Assembly (NCBI RefSeq): GCF_009931695.1
Contig: NZ_CP048000.1
Coordinates: 1,453,001-1,517,000, forward strand
Direction: 5' to 3'
DNA length: 64,000 bases
Source of the DNA: Anaerocolumna sedimenticola
GTDB taxonomy: Bacteria; Bacillota; Clostridia; Lachnospirales; Lachnospiraceae
The number at the start of each line of letters is the position of its first letter. The first letter of the stretch is position 1. The notes under the pieces are model-generated. The model had not been told where the DNA came from. It made no database searches and saw only the letters and a list, made by a program, of their open reading frames with translations. Positions 28,901 through 37,784 of the stretch are shown here, in pieces. The position numbers and the translations under genes were made by a program.

Positions 28901-29443
28901 TACTGTAAGATGTTAAATGATGCCATTCGTGCCATGAAAGGTGAGGTAAAAGAAGAAGAGACCTTTGATACTATGGTTGATATGGATATTGATGCATTTG
29001 TCCCAGCCACCTATATTAAAAGTGAATTCCAGAAGCTGGATGTATATAAGCGAATTGCGGAAATTGAAAATGAAGAAGAGTTACTGGATATGCAGGAGGA
29101 GTTATTGGACCGTTTCGGAGATATGCCAACCTCTGTAAATAATTTATTAAATATTGCTTATATTAAATCCATTTGCCATAGCGCTTCTGTTACCTCCCTG
29201 GTTTATCGGAATGAAGAAATTAAACTGGTTATGTATAATAAAGCAAAACTAAAGGTAGAGAAAATTCCGGAACTGATAGAGAAATATAAACCCTCCTTAA
29301 AGCTGGTACCGGAGGCAAATCCTTACTTTATTTATTCTTTAAAGAAACCTGGTAAGGCAGGTAAAATGGATGTAATAAGCTTATTTGAACATGTGAAAAA
29401 TCTTCTGGGTGATTTAAAATTATTGTTAGAGGAAGAAAAATAA
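25904..29443 (+). CDS. mfd: Mfd transcription-repair coupling factor (three apparent single-base deletions)
   Basis: Large SF2 translocase that removes stalled RNA polymerase and recruits UvrA. The UvrB-like N-terminal module spans the first 400 codons. The CarD-like RNAP-interacting domain contains DLNVGDYVVHENHGLGVYRG. The translocase motor has CGDVGYGKTEIAIR, LLIIDEEQRFG and the TRG motif region. The C-terminal TRCF domain follows. The frame breaks at 26407-26408 (GG for GGG), 26423-26428 (six Gs for seven) and 26789-26794 (six Ts for seven). Restoring one base at each gives 1180 residues, normal for Mfd, with conserved text across each joint (PGEFAVRGGILDIFPP; SFFDYFDSENSVIYID). TTG start after AAAGGAGGTAACAG. 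Confidence 0.9.
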
Positions 29444-29527
29444 TTTATAATATCAAAGAGATAAGTGAGACACAATATTGATTTACCAGGAAGAAAATAC
29501 CGCAGTTGCGGATGAATAGGAGTTTCC

Positions 29528-30687
29528 ATGAGAAAAAGGATAAAGAAATTAATCATTTTAAACTTACTGGCTGCTTTGGTTTTAACTTCAACAGCCTGTA
29601 CTAAGAACACAGGGGAAAAACAAAAAGAAATACCAAATAATGCGGTAACTGCGGATAACGGTGATGGAAGTACGATAGAAGCAGATACGGTTACTGCAAC
29701 TCCGGTAGACGAAGATACTTTAAAAAAAGTAGTTGTCAAAATCGGAAAAGACGAAGTAACTTACAGTGAAGCCATGATTTATTTCCAGTATATTAAGGCT
29801 CAATATGAATCCTATTTTGGTGACCAGATCTGGACCTATGATTTTAACGGACAAAGCTTTGGAGATATGGCAAAGCAGGAAATAATGAATATGATAGCAC
29901 AGACGAAGATTGCCTGCGCTCAGGCGGAAAAGTATAAAACGGAAATCACGGAAGAAGACGAAGCTCAAATTAAGGAAAACGCACAGGCTCTGTTTGCCGG
30001 AATAACCGATGAAGATAAAACACGTTATGGCCTGACCCTGGAGCTTGTCCAGAAGTTTTACCGCGATAATATGATATATGAAAAAGTTTATGACGCATCC
30101 ACCATGAATGTGGATACGGATGTTTCCGATGAAGACGCAAAACAGATAACCATTCAGCATATATTAGTACTTACAACAAAAACGGATACCGACGGTCAAA
30201 AGATTCCTATGACAGATAAAGAAAAGGAAAAAGCTTATAAGAAAGCAAAAGATTTATTAAAGCAGGCCAAAAAAACTGATAATTTCTATAATTTTGCTGA
30301 GGCAAATACGGAAGATTCCAATGTGGAATATACTTTTGGCAAGGGTGAAATGGTAAAAGAATTTGAAGATGCTGCTTTTGCTTTAAAGACCGGTGAATTC
30401 AGTAATATAGTGGAAACCGAATATGGTTATCATATCTTATACTGCGTAAGCGATTATAATGAAGATGCAACCTTGGAAAAAAAGAAGAAATCATTGCGAA
30501 AAGACAGGATGAAACCTTTAAGAAGCTATATGAAGATTGGGCGGCCGACTTTAAGATTGATATTAATGATAAGGTGTGGAACGAGATAAAGTTTGAATCC
30601 TCATCAAAGGATACTTCTTCGGAGAATACAAAAGATACAATAGAGAATACTGCTGAGACAAAGGATAATACAACAAACGGTGATTGA
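29528..30687 (+). CDS. PpiC-type peptidyl-prolyl isomerase lipoprotein, PrsA-like (apparent frameshift)
   Basis: A secreted, lipid-anchored foldase. Signal peptide with lipobox TSTAC (Cys24), a SurA-like helical N domain, and a parvulin domain (about 200-310) with [29 protein letters not shown] and YGYHILY. The frame breaks in a run of seven As (30477-30483). With eight As the protein continues [24 protein letters not shown] and ends at the TGA at 30687, giving 386 residues with an acidic C-terminal tail. Without correction it ends at 30589 in nonsense. It follows mfd by 84 bases, an order also found in related clostridia. Confidence 0.85.
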
Positions 30688-30737
30688 AAACATATGTTTT
30701 ACAAATCTCAGTTCAGCCAGAAACCAATAATAAATAC

Positions 30738-30776
30738 GAAAAGCTCCCTATAACCTATATTACAGGGAGCTTTTTC
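30738..30776. terminator. Bidirectional terminator between the prsA-like and PAP2 genes
   Basis: Inverted repeat GAAAAGCTCCCT (30738-30749) / AGGGAGCTTTTTC (30764-30776) around a short AT-rich loop; U-run in both directions. Confidence 0.85.
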
Positions 30777-30871
30777 ATTTACGTAAAAGCAAAGTGAGAA
30801 TTTCAAGCTTGTTTGCAATAATTCGAATAGTACGCGAATTGGAGAAACTCGGTGTTTCTTCCGGTTTACGC
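30777..30871. repeat. Dispersed terminator-adjacent repeat, family A, copy 2
   Basis: Begins at the end of the preceding terminator. Shares AAGCAAAGTGAGAATT, CAAGCTTG, TTGCAATAATTCGAA and GGAGAAAC...GTTTCTT with copy 1 (13974-14072). The internal hairpin GGAGAAAC / GTTTCTTCC is kept although the loop differs, and TTTACG at the end pairs with CGTAAA at the start. The PAP2 stop codon lies inside the right end. Confidence 0.75.
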
Positions 30872-31408
30872 AAATTTTGCATTTAACCCTATTGTTTTTA
30901 CCAGCCAGATTACCATAAATGCGGTCACAATGCCAAAAACAGCACCTGCTAAAACATCGGTAGGATAATGGACGAATAAATACACTCTGGAAAAACCAAT
31001 AAGACCGGCAAGCAGATAGGCGGGTATACCGGCATATTTACCGGCATGAAAAATAACGGTGGCAGCAGTAAAAGATGACATGGTATGCCCGGAAGGAAAT
31101 GAATAAGAGCCAGGTTTATTGATCAGAAGTTTTATATCCGGAAAACGAATAAAAGGTCTGGCCCGCCCAAATATTTGTTTCAGAAGACCCTCACCCAGAA
31201 CGCATTCGACGGATAAGGCAACAGTTAGTACAATTCCGCAGCATCTGGTTCTCTTATTAAGGAGAAGAAAAAAGGTTATAACAATCCAGATAAACCTGGA
31301 GTTACCTAAGGTGGTAATGGAAATCATAAACTTATCCATAAAAGGTGAGTGAAGATGATTTAATACATATAATAAAATTGCATCATCCAATTCCTGAATT
31401 ATATTCAA
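30866..31408 (-). CDS. PAP2-superfamily membrane phosphatase
   Basis: 180-residue integral membrane protein with about five helices and the three PAP2 motifs: KQIFGRARP, PSGH (SYSFPSGHTMSSF) and SRVYLFVHYPTD. The family dephosphorylates lipids such as undecaprenyl pyrophosphate or phosphatidylglycerol phosphate; the substrate here is not determined. TTG start at 31408 with AAAGGAG seven bases before it. Its last few codons lie inside repeat family A, so the C terminus may have been reshaped by that element. Confidence 0.85.
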   Translation of the reverse strand: MNIIQELDDAILLYVLNHLHSPFMDKFMISITTLGNSRFIWIVITFFLLLNKRTRCCGIVLTVALSVECVLGEGLLKQIFGRARPFIRFPDIKLLINKPGSYSFPSGHTMSSFTAATVIFHAGKYAGIPAYLLAGLIGFSRVYLFVHYPTDVLAGAVFGIVTAFMVIWLVKTIGLNAKFA

Positions 31409-31438
31409 TTTAGTGCTCCTTTCACTTAAATTCTATTA

Positions 31439-31589
31439 TAGGCAATTGCGAAACTATATAGTTTTCTGAATATACCATACAATTGATACGAATTTCAGAG
31501 CTTCAGTTGCCCTATGGGCAAAATTCAGCCCTGAAATTGTATTAATTGTATGGTATATAGATACAATATGTGAGTTTCGCAATTACCTA
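31439..31589. repeat. MITE-like foldback repeat, family B, copy 1, with 11-bp flanking direct repeat
   Basis: 151-bp near-palindrome with ends TAGGCAATTGCGAAACT and AGTTTCGCAATTACCTA. The two halves are inverted copies of each other over about 70 bp; the centre is GCCC-TAT-GGGC. It is flanked on both sides by AAATTCTATTA (31428-31438 and 31590-31600), a perfect 11-bp duplication. Other copies at 39028-39173 and 16471-16620. No coding capacity, so it would need a transposase in trans. Confidence 0.85.
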
Positions 31590-31600
31590 AAATTCTATTA

Positions 31601-32018
31601 GGATTTAAATTATGATTCATCAATTTGCACAGTTTTATTTCTTGATTACGTGATACAGAATTATAGTTCATTCGCATCATGCTCTCGCTTGGATGAAATA
31701 CATAGTGGTACATAAGGTCCTAAAATACAGGACCTAAGTACCAACGACTTCATACAGTTGCTCATCGAACTATATTCAGTATCCCGCTAATGTAGAAGTG
31801 TAGATGTGCAAATTGACGAAAGTTAATTATTCGTATGGCTTTTGACAACCTAATCCTATCAGGCAAAACAGTATCGGTTTCATAGTAAACCATACATAAT
31901 ATTACTTTCGTAATGATCCAAAAATTTAATAATTATTATAGCATATTAAAACTCTATTAAAAAGATTCGTGCTTTAACTTTTTAATAGAATTCTAAGATA
32001 ATACTAATGAATCTCAGA
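31601..32018. other. Gene-free region upstream of the natA leader
   Basis: About 420 bp with no credible reading frame. It holds two hairpins. GGTACATAAGGTCCT (near 31712) pairs with AGGACCTAAGTACC (near 31732) with one extra base. TCTATTAAAAAG (near 31961) pairs perfectly with CTTTTTAATAGA (near 31986). Their roles are unknown; the second could terminate transcription from either side. Confidence 0.4.
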
Positions 32019-32047
32019 TTGACAAAGGGTGACACTGGGTTTAATCT
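32019..32047 (+). promoter_or_regulatory. Possible promoter of the natA leader
   Basis: -35 TTGACA (32019-32024), 17-bp spacer and a weak -10 TAATCT (32042-32047). If used, it gives an untranslated leader of about 295 nt before natA. Confidence 0.4.
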
Positions 32048-32183
32048 ATCCATGTAAAAGTGAAATAACGATAGATGGGAGTTTAGTATTTCTCCTGAAC
32101 ATTACGGCCGATAAACGACATGTTGCGTAAGGCTTTTGTTAGGCAATAAATCATCTGCCGGAAGGTGATGTCGGAATGGGAGC

Positions 32184-32348
32184 TAGGTTGAAAGAAAATA
32201 AATAAAAGAAAGGATGCCGCATGAGATTATTTCAATCTGTGAAACTTGTTTCACATAGAAATTTGTTTCACATAGAAACTTGTTTCAAATTTTATAATGT
32301 GGCAGTAATACATCTGCCTGCAGATGTGTTATACAATGGGTGTTTAAT
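32184..32348 (+). ncRNA. Pseudoknot-type leader element, copy 1 (natA)
   Basis: Member of a four-copy intergenic family. Stem A: TTGAAA (32188-32193) with TTTCAA (32230-32235). Stem B: ATGCCGCAT (32214-32222) with ATGTGGCA (32297-32304), one pair being a G-U. The stems interleave. A hairpin ACATCTGC/GCAGATGT follows, then CAATGGGTGT and the natA ATG. Unique to this copy is a tandem insertion of the unit TTGTTTCACATAGAAA (about 32238-32290) between A' and B'. Confidence 0.55.
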
Positions 32349-33152
32349 ATGATAGAAATAAAAAATCTGACTAAGGTTTATAAATTAACTAAAAAACAAA
32401 TGGCAGAGCAAAAAACAAAGAAAAATATGAAAAAGGCAGTGGATGATATCAGCCTGACAGCGCGAAAAGGTGAAATATACGGTTTGCTCGGACCGAATGG
32501 AGCCGGTAAAACCACAACTCTGCGCCTTGTTGCCACATTATTAAAACCAACAGCCGGTGAAGTTACCGTATGTGGGTATGATACCATAAAAGAACCGGAA
32601 AATGTAAGAAAATCAATTTCATTTTTGACCAACGAAATAAAACTGGATCCTCAGTTTTCACCAAAGTATATGTTTAATTTCTTTGGCAGACTGCATGGCA
32701 TGGATGAGAAAACAATAGAGAAAAGAAGAGAAATGTTATTTGATTATTTTGGAATTAAAGATTTTCAGGATAAAAAGATTGACGAATTATCAACGGGTAT
32801 GAAACAAAAAGCATCCATTGCGGTAAGCCTTGCCCATGACCCGGAAGTAGTAATCTTTGATGAGCCTACCAATGGACTTGATATCGTGACGGCAAGAAGT
32901 GTTACCGATTACCTGAAATTACTCAAACAGGAAGGAAAACTGGTGATTGTTTCCACGCATATTATGTCCGAAGCAGAAAAACTCTGCGACCGTATTGGTA
33001 TTATTATAAACGGTAAAAAAGTTATGGATGGAACACTTTCTGAGATTCTTACCTCTACGAAAACAAAAGATTTGGAAGATGCATTTTTTGAACTTTATAA
33101 AGAATATAACAAAGAGGAGGTTTCGTATGTTCGGAGCAAAACAAATTATTAA
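32349..33152 (+). CDS. natA: ABC transporter ATP-binding protein, NatA-like
   Basis: 267 residues: Walker A GPNGAGKTTT, Q-loop region FLTNE, signature STGMKQK, Walker B VVIFDEPTNGLD and switch His in STHIMSE. With the downstream permease it resembles the NatAB sodium/protonophore-responsive exporter of Bacillus; substrate specificity is an inference. The frame is open three codons further to a GTG, but the ATG at 32349 gives MIEIKNLTKVY. The ribosome site is only GGGTGT, supplied by the conserved leader element. It overlaps natB by 26 bases. Confidence 0.82.
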   Translation: MIEIKNLTKVYKLTKKQMAEQKTKKNMKKAVDDISLTARKGEIYGLLGPNGAGKTTTLRLVATLLKPTAGEVTVCGYDTIKEPENVRKSISFLTNEIKLDPQFSPKYMFNFFGRLHGMDEKTIEKRREMLFDYFGIKDFQDKKIDELSTGMKQKASIAVSLAHDPEVVIFDEPTNGLDIVTARSVTDYLKLLKQEGKLVIVSTHIMSEAEKLCDRIGIIINGKKVMDGTLSEILTSTKTKDLEDAFFELYKEYNKEEVSYVRSKTNY

Positions 33153-34350
33153 AAAGGAAATGACCAGAGTATTTACAGATAAAAAATTAATTATCAGTTT
33201 ATTTATATTGCCTGCGGTTTTAATTATTGGTATCTATTACTTTCTGGGGCAAATGCAAACTGCCATGATGAATGATATTAATAAACATGTCTCCACGATC
33301 TACATCCAGAATGTTCCTGAGGATTTTAAAGATATAATTACTTCCTCCAAGCTGGAGGCAACGATAAAGTATCTGAAACCCGGTGCAGACTTAACAAAGG
33401 TAAAAGAGGGCATATTAAATGGTAATACGGACCTATTAGTAGTGTTTGAAGAGGATTTTTTAAACAAGGTAAATGCGTATAAGAAAAGTAATACGATTCC
33501 GGAAGTTAAAACTTATTATAACACTTCAGAAGACTATTCCAATGCTGCCAGAGAAAATTTTGTAAATGTTGTTTTAACTGCATATGAACAAAAACTTTTA
33601 AAGGAACGATTTGGAAATGTTAACCAACTGACTGTATTTCACACGGATGTGGATCCTTCAACCTCTGTGATTGTAGATGAGAAAAAAGCTACCGGAAAAA
33701 TATTTGGGACCTTATTACCCTATTTAATTACATTTATGTTATTCCAGGGAGCCATGAGCCTTGGTATTGATGCCATCACTGGTGAAAAAGAGCGTGGAAC
33801 CATGGCGAGCATGCTATTAACACCTTTAAAAAGGAGAGAAATCGTAGTAGGAAAATTAATCTCCATTTCCATCCTTGCAAGCCTTTCTGCGGCCGTATAC
33901 GCAGTTTCCATGATAGCTGCCATGCCGGTTATGCTAAAAAACTTAGGTGAGGATTCCATGGAGGGATTAAGTCTGAAATTTTCAGCTATCCAGGCAGCGG
34001 AGCTCCTTGCTATCTTAATTGTTATGGTTTATTTGTATGTTTCGGTAGTAGCGCTTGCGGCCGTATTAGCAAAAACCGCAAAAGAAGCCGCAGCCTATGT
34101 AACGCCCATTCTGATTGTTGTAATTGTAGCAGGTATGGCTACCATGTTTTCCGGAAATGAAGAAAAAGCACTAAGTTCATTTGCAATTCCGGTTTACGGA
34201 AGTGCCATTTCCATACAAAACATTTTAGTGGGAGAATTGACTTTGCCTCAATTCGGTGCTACCATCGGCGGAACGCTGCTCCTTGCCGTTTTTCTAACCG
34301 TGTTAATTACCAGGGCGTTTAACAGTGAAAAAGTAATGTTTAATGCATAA
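33127..34350 (+). CDS. natB: ABC transporter permease, NatB-like
   Basis: 407 residues with the ABC-2 export permease plan. One N-terminal helix (LIISLFILPAVLIIGIYYFL) is followed by a large extracytoplasmic domain (about 45-195), then five or six helices from DKEKATGKIFGTLLPYLITFM onward, including the conserved GEKERGTMASMLLTPLKRREI loop. It pairs with the NatA-like ATPase. Chosen ATG at 33127 has AAGAGGAGG six bases upstream; the frame is open further upstream only because it overlaps natA. Confidence 0.83.
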   Translation: MFGAKQIIKKEMTRVFTDKKLIISLFILPAVLIIGIYYFLGQMQTAMMNDINKHVSTIYIQNVPEDFKDIITSSKLEATIKYLKPGADLTKVKEGILNGNTDLLVVFEEDFLNKVNAYKKSNTIPEVKTYYNTSEDYSNAARENFVNVVLTAYEQKLLKERFGNVNQLTVFHTDVDPSTSVIVDEKKATGKIFGTLLPYLITFMLFQGAMSLGIDAITGEKERGTMASMLLTPLKRREIVVGKLISISILASLSAAVYAVSMIAAMPVMLKNLGEDSMEGLSLKFSAIQAAELLAILIVMVYLYVSVVALAAVLAKTAKEAAAYVTPILIVVIVAGMATMFSGNEEKALSSFAIPVYGSAISIQNILVGELTLPQFGATIGGTLLLAVFLTVLITRAFNSEKVMFNA

Positions 34351-34380
34351 ATTTTAATTAATTAGATAATGGGAGTTAAA

Positions 34381-35178
34381 ATGCATAATAAAACTGCTAA
34401 AAGTAATAATAAAAGAAATCTAAGATTAATATTAGAGTATGACGGAAGCGGTTATGCAGGCTGGCAAAGACTCAATAATACCAAAGGGAAAAGGTCCATT
34501 CAAAGTGTATTGGAGGATTGTATATCCGGTTATTTGGGAGAAGATATTAATGTAATCGGCTCCGGAAGAACGGATGCAGGTGTTCATGCTTTGGGGCAGG
34601 TTGCCAACTTTTATTGCACCTCAGGTATTTCAGCGGAGGATATGAAGAAAGAAATTAATACCTTACTGCCGGAGGATATTAAAGTGATAGATCTGATAGA
34701 AACGGACGGGGAATTTCACAGCCGTTATTCTGCCAAAGCTAAGACTTATGAGTACCGGATAAGTGTGAGCGATGTTAAGCCTGTATTTACCAGAAAGTAT
34801 ACTTTACATGTAACGGAAAGTCTTGATACGGATTCTATGGAGAAAGCTGCGGCTTATTTAACCGGTACTTTAGATTTTAAGGCATTTTCTACTGACAGAA
34901 AAGACGGTAAGTCTACGGTCAGAACAATAAAGAATATAAAAATATATAAAGTGGAAAATGCCAGATATAAAAAAAACTTGGAAGAAGTACGTATTGCCAT
35001 AACCGGAGATGGATTTCTTTATAATATGGTCAGGATTATAACAGGCACCTTAATAGAAGTAGGACAGGGAAAAAGGAAACCGGAGGATGTACTTAACATA
35101 CTTAAGGGAAAAGACAGGCAGCTGGCAGGAAAAACCGTAAATCCAGAAGGTTTATTCCTTTTGGAGGTAAGGTATTAA
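34381..35178 (+). CDS. truA: tRNA pseudouridine(38-40) synthase
   Basis: 265 residues; isomerises uridines 38-40 of the tRNA anticodon arm. Family motifs: LEYDGSGYAGWQR, the catalytic Asp in GSGRTDAGVHALGQVANF, and RIITGTLIEVGQGKR. The ATG at 34381 has GGGAG upstream; an ATG at 34369 overlaps that site. It has a short N-terminal extension before the conserved core. Confidence 0.94.
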   Translation: MHNKTAKSNNKRNLRLILEYDGSGYAGWQRLNNTKGKRSIQSVLEDCISGYLGEDINVIGSGRTDAGVHALGQVANFYCTSGISAEDMKKEINTLLPEDIKVIDLIETDGEFHSRYSAKAKTYEYRISVSDVKPVFTRKYTLHVTESLDTDSMEKAAAYLTGTLDFKAFSTDRKDGKSTVRTIKNIKIYKVENARYKKNLEEVRIAITGDGFLYNMVRIITGTLIEVGQGKRKPEDVLNILKGKDRQLAGKTVNPEGLFLLEVRY

Positions 35179-35299
35179 ATCCATAAAATATAAAAATTTT
35201 ACTTAAATTGCTTCTGAACGTATAAATTCTTCCTTTTGACAAACAATAATAACCATAAGTACCACATTATGATTATCATGCAAGATGGAGGAATAAAAT

Positions 35300-35848
35300 A
35301 TGAAAGCCACAGGAATCGTTAGGAGAATAGATGATCTGGGACGTGTTGTTGTCCCCAAAGAAATTCGGCGCACATTACGTATACGAGAAGGAGATCCGCT
35401 TGAAATTTTTACTGACAGAGAAGGAGAAATCATACTCAAGAAATATTCACCTATTGGAGAACTGGGATTATTTGCTAAGCAGTATGCTGATTCCCTGGCA
35501 CAGACAACCGGGCACATTATTGCAATATCGGATAAAGATCAATTTGTTGCAGCATCCGGCAGTATGAAAAGGGAGCTGTTATCAAAATCCATTACACCTG
35601 AATTAGAACAGGCTATTAATGAAAGGGAGAATATTATAGCCTCCAAAGAGGATAAAAATTTTGTACGTATCGTTGCAGATGATGACACTGAGTATTCCTA
35701 TCAGGTAATCTGGCCGATTATCAGTGAGGGTGATGCAATCGGATCTGTCGTTTTACTTTCCAAAGACCCGAAAGTAAAATTTGGTGAAGTCGAAAATAAG
35801 CTGGCAAGTACGGCTGCTTATTTCTTAGGAAGACAGATGGAACAATAA
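35300..35848 (+). CDS. spoVT: Stage V sporulation protein T
   Basis: 182-residue transcription regulator. N-terminal AbrB swapped-hairpin DNA-binding domain (KATGIVRRIDDLGRVVVPKEIRRTLRIREGDPLEI) and C-terminal GAF-like domain from about residue 60. In Bacillus it controls the sigma-G regulon in the forespore. GGAGG precedes the ATG. Monocistronic; I could not place a convincing sigma-G promoter in the 121-bp upstream gap. Confidence 0.93.
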   Translation: MKATGIVRRIDDLGRVVVPKEIRRTLRIREGDPLEIFTDREGEIILKKYSPIGELGLFAKQYADSLAQTTGHIIAISDKDQFVAASGSMKRELLSKSITPELEQAINERENIIASKEDKNFVRIVADDDTEYSYQVIWPIISEGDAIGSVVLLSKDPKVKFGEVENKLASTAAYFLGRQMEQ

Positions 35849-35870
35849 TTTTAAATTTAATAATTATGAG

Positions 35871-35918
35871 GGTGTCCCAAAGTGATGATTTCTATCATGA
35901 TTTTGAGGACATCCTTTT
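35871..35918 (+). terminator. Terminator after spoVT
   Basis: Long imperfect inverted repeat (GGTGTCC... at 35871 with ...GGACATCC ending at 35914, the inner part also pairing) followed by TTTTATG. Confidence 0.6.
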
Positions 35919-35976
35919 ATGTTATTGAAATATGAAACCTAAAATGGTTTCGAACAAGTTAAGCAACTAAATTGAG

Positions 35977-36005
35977 TTGCAAATAGCAGGGAGAATAGGT
36001 ATAAT
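35977..36005 (+). promoter_or_regulatory. Sigma-A promoter of the SatD/DUF3307/mazG unit
   Basis: -35 TTGCAA (35977-35982), 17-bp spacer and perfect -10 TATAAT (36000-36005). The expected start of transcription lies only about a dozen bases before the ATG at 36025, which rules out the longer open frame from 35977 as coding. Confidence 0.75.
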
Positions 36006-36024
36006 GAATAGGGAGGTGATGGAA

Positions 36025-36888
36025 ATGCAGTTATATACTGCGTTAATTGCAGATGTTAAAAATTCAAAAACCTATGACATAACAGAAAGAAATAAAATTC
36101 AGTTATATATAAAAGATTGCATCGATGTCCTAAATTGTATTTTTAACCCCAAAATGGAACGCCTGGTGATATTCAGCGGCGGAGATGAGCTTCAAGGTTT
36201 GTTTTCAACGACGGTATCTGCATATTTATATTTACGATTATTATCTCTGCTTTTATTCCCGGTTCAGATTCGTGCCGGTTTAGGGGTTGGAGCCTGGACG
36301 GTTAAAGTAGAAAACGGAAGTTCCACAGAACAGGATGGACCGGCTTATCATTTTGCCCGTAAGGCAATAGAAGATGTTTATGGAATGCAGACACAAAGAT
36401 ACCGAATACAGGGGGAAAAGTCAGATTCTTTATTAAATGCCATTCTGAATGCATCTTACGATTTATGCACCCAGCAAAGTTACTTACAGAACTTTACCAT
36501 GCTTCTTTTGGAGTATATGTATCCTTTTACTGATGAAACTAACATAAACGCGGATAAATTTAAAGCTCTAAAGAACTTAATAAAAGATAAATATGACAAT
36601 GAGATCGGTTTGAAGGGCGGTAAAAGATTAAACTCCAAAAATACAAGACAAATTTACCGTATTAATGACGGTGAAATGAACGTCTCTGATAAGATATGGA
36701 TATCCGAAACGGATAGAGAATTCGAAGATATGCTTTTAAAAAAAGGAATGGCAGCTAAAATATCCAGAGCCATTGGAACTACCAGGCAAAACGTTGATAA
36801 AATGATTAAAAACGGGAATATCATAGCAATAAGAAGTTTAGACTTAGCAGCAATAAAATATATTTTAAAAACTTATGAGGAGAATTAA
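36025..36888 (+). CDS. SatD family protein
   Basis: 287 residues. The N-terminal part (LYTALIADVKNSKTYDITERNKIQ... IFSGGDELQGLF... RAGLGVGAWT) has the look of a degenerate nucleotide-cyclase/palm-type domain. The C terminus has a helix-turn-helix (KISRAIGTTRQNVDKMIKNGNI). This combination matches the SatD family, named from Streptococcus mutans; biochemical function unknown. GGGAGGTGA precedes the ATG at 36025. The next gene, a DUF3307 membrane protein, starts two bases after its stop, a pairing seen repeatedly in Firmicutes. Confidence 0.65.
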   Translation: MQLYTALIADVKNSKTYDITERNKIQLYIKDCIDVLNCIFNPKMERLVIFSGGDELQGLFSTTVSAYLYLRLLSLLLFPVQIRAGLGVGAWTVKVENGSSTEQDGPAYHFARKAIEDVYGMQTQRYRIQGEKSDSLLNAILNASYDLCTQQSYLQNFTMLLLEYMYPFTDETNINADKFKALKNLIKDKYDNEIGLKGGKRLNSKNTRQIYRINDGEMNVSDKIWISETDREFEDMLLKKGMAAKISRAIGTTRQNVDKMIKNGNIIAIRSLDLAAIKYILKTYEEN

Positions 36889-36889
36889 T

Positions 36890-37765
36890 ATGGGTTACGT
36901 CTTATTGGTTATAGGACATTTACTGGGAGATTTTTATTTTCAAAGTAATGAGACTGCCCGGACGAAACTGTATAACGTCCGGAGATTATTGCTGCATTGC
37001 CTGATCTATGGAATTATTCAGGGAATCATGGTACTCATAGGTTTTTCAATTAAATATGCCTGGTTAATATTGGGAATTATTGTATTATCCCATGGTTTAA
37101 TTGATTATTTGAAAATCGCAATACTACAGAAATTTGAGAATAGATCAGATCAGGCGAAAATTAATTTAATTCTGTTTATAACAGACCAGATTTTGCATTT
37201 GGGTGTTATAATAATCCTGTTATTTACACAACCTATGAATGCAGAGTATTCTTATGTTTTACAAAATGCGGCAGGAGATATTAATATATGGGAAATCGAA
37301 AAATATACCTGGTTATTAACAGCTTATTTGATTTGCGGCAAACCAGCTGCTGTCTTTGTAAAATTATTATTATTTACACTTGATTCCCAAGGCAGAAAAG
37401 ATTATTATACGGTTCCGGCTAAGAAACAATATAATGAAACGGAATTATATTATACCGTTACAGTGGAGCCGATTACAGATAAAAGTGCCGGTAAACAGAC
37501 AGGATATAATGTAAAAACTATGGAAAATAAAAATATAGGAGCCGTTATCGGTATTTTGGAACGGGAAATTATATTAACGTTAAGCCTGTTAGGGCAGTTT
37601 GCTGCAATTGGGTTTGTAATCACGGCCAAAAGTATCGCACGGTTTAAACAATTGGAGGATAAAGATTTTGCTGAAAAATATCTTATTGGCACATTGACAA
37701 GTGCTTTTATAGCAATCGGATGTGCCGTACTGTTTTCGGGGAAGATATTACATAATTTATTATGA
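36890..37765 (+). CDS. DUF3307 family membrane protein
   Basis: 291 residues with about seven hydrophobic segments. The N terminus MGYVLLVIGHLLGDFYFQSNETARTKLYNVRRLLLHCLIYG is characteristic of DUF3307, with conserved His/Asp in a membrane setting. A soluble middle loop of about 50 residues (about 170-220) separates the last helices. Function unknown. GAGGAG seven bases before the ATG at 36890 lies inside the end of the satD-like gene, so the two are translationally linked. Confidence 0.75.
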   Translation: MGYVLLVIGHLLGDFYFQSNETARTKLYNVRRLLLHCLIYGIIQGIMVLIGFSIKYAWLILGIIVLSHGLIDYLKIAILQKFENRSDQAKINLILFITDQILHLGVIIILLFTQPMNAEYSYVLQNAAGDINIWEIEKYTWLLTAYLICGKPAAVFVKLLLFTLDSQGRKDYYTVPAKKQYNETELYYTVTVEPITDKSAGKQTGYNVKTMENKNIGAVIGILEREIILTLSLLGQFAAIGFVITAKSIARFKQLEDKDFAEKYLIGTLTSAFIAIGCAVLFSGKILHNLL

Positions 37766-37784
37766 GAATTAGGAGAAATTTACT

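Noticed and set aside
35977-36024. Longer SatD-like protein from the in-frame start at 35977
   Set aside because: That codon lies within the -35 hexamer of a perfect-spacing promoter, so transcription starts downstream of it; GGGAGGTGA supports 36025.
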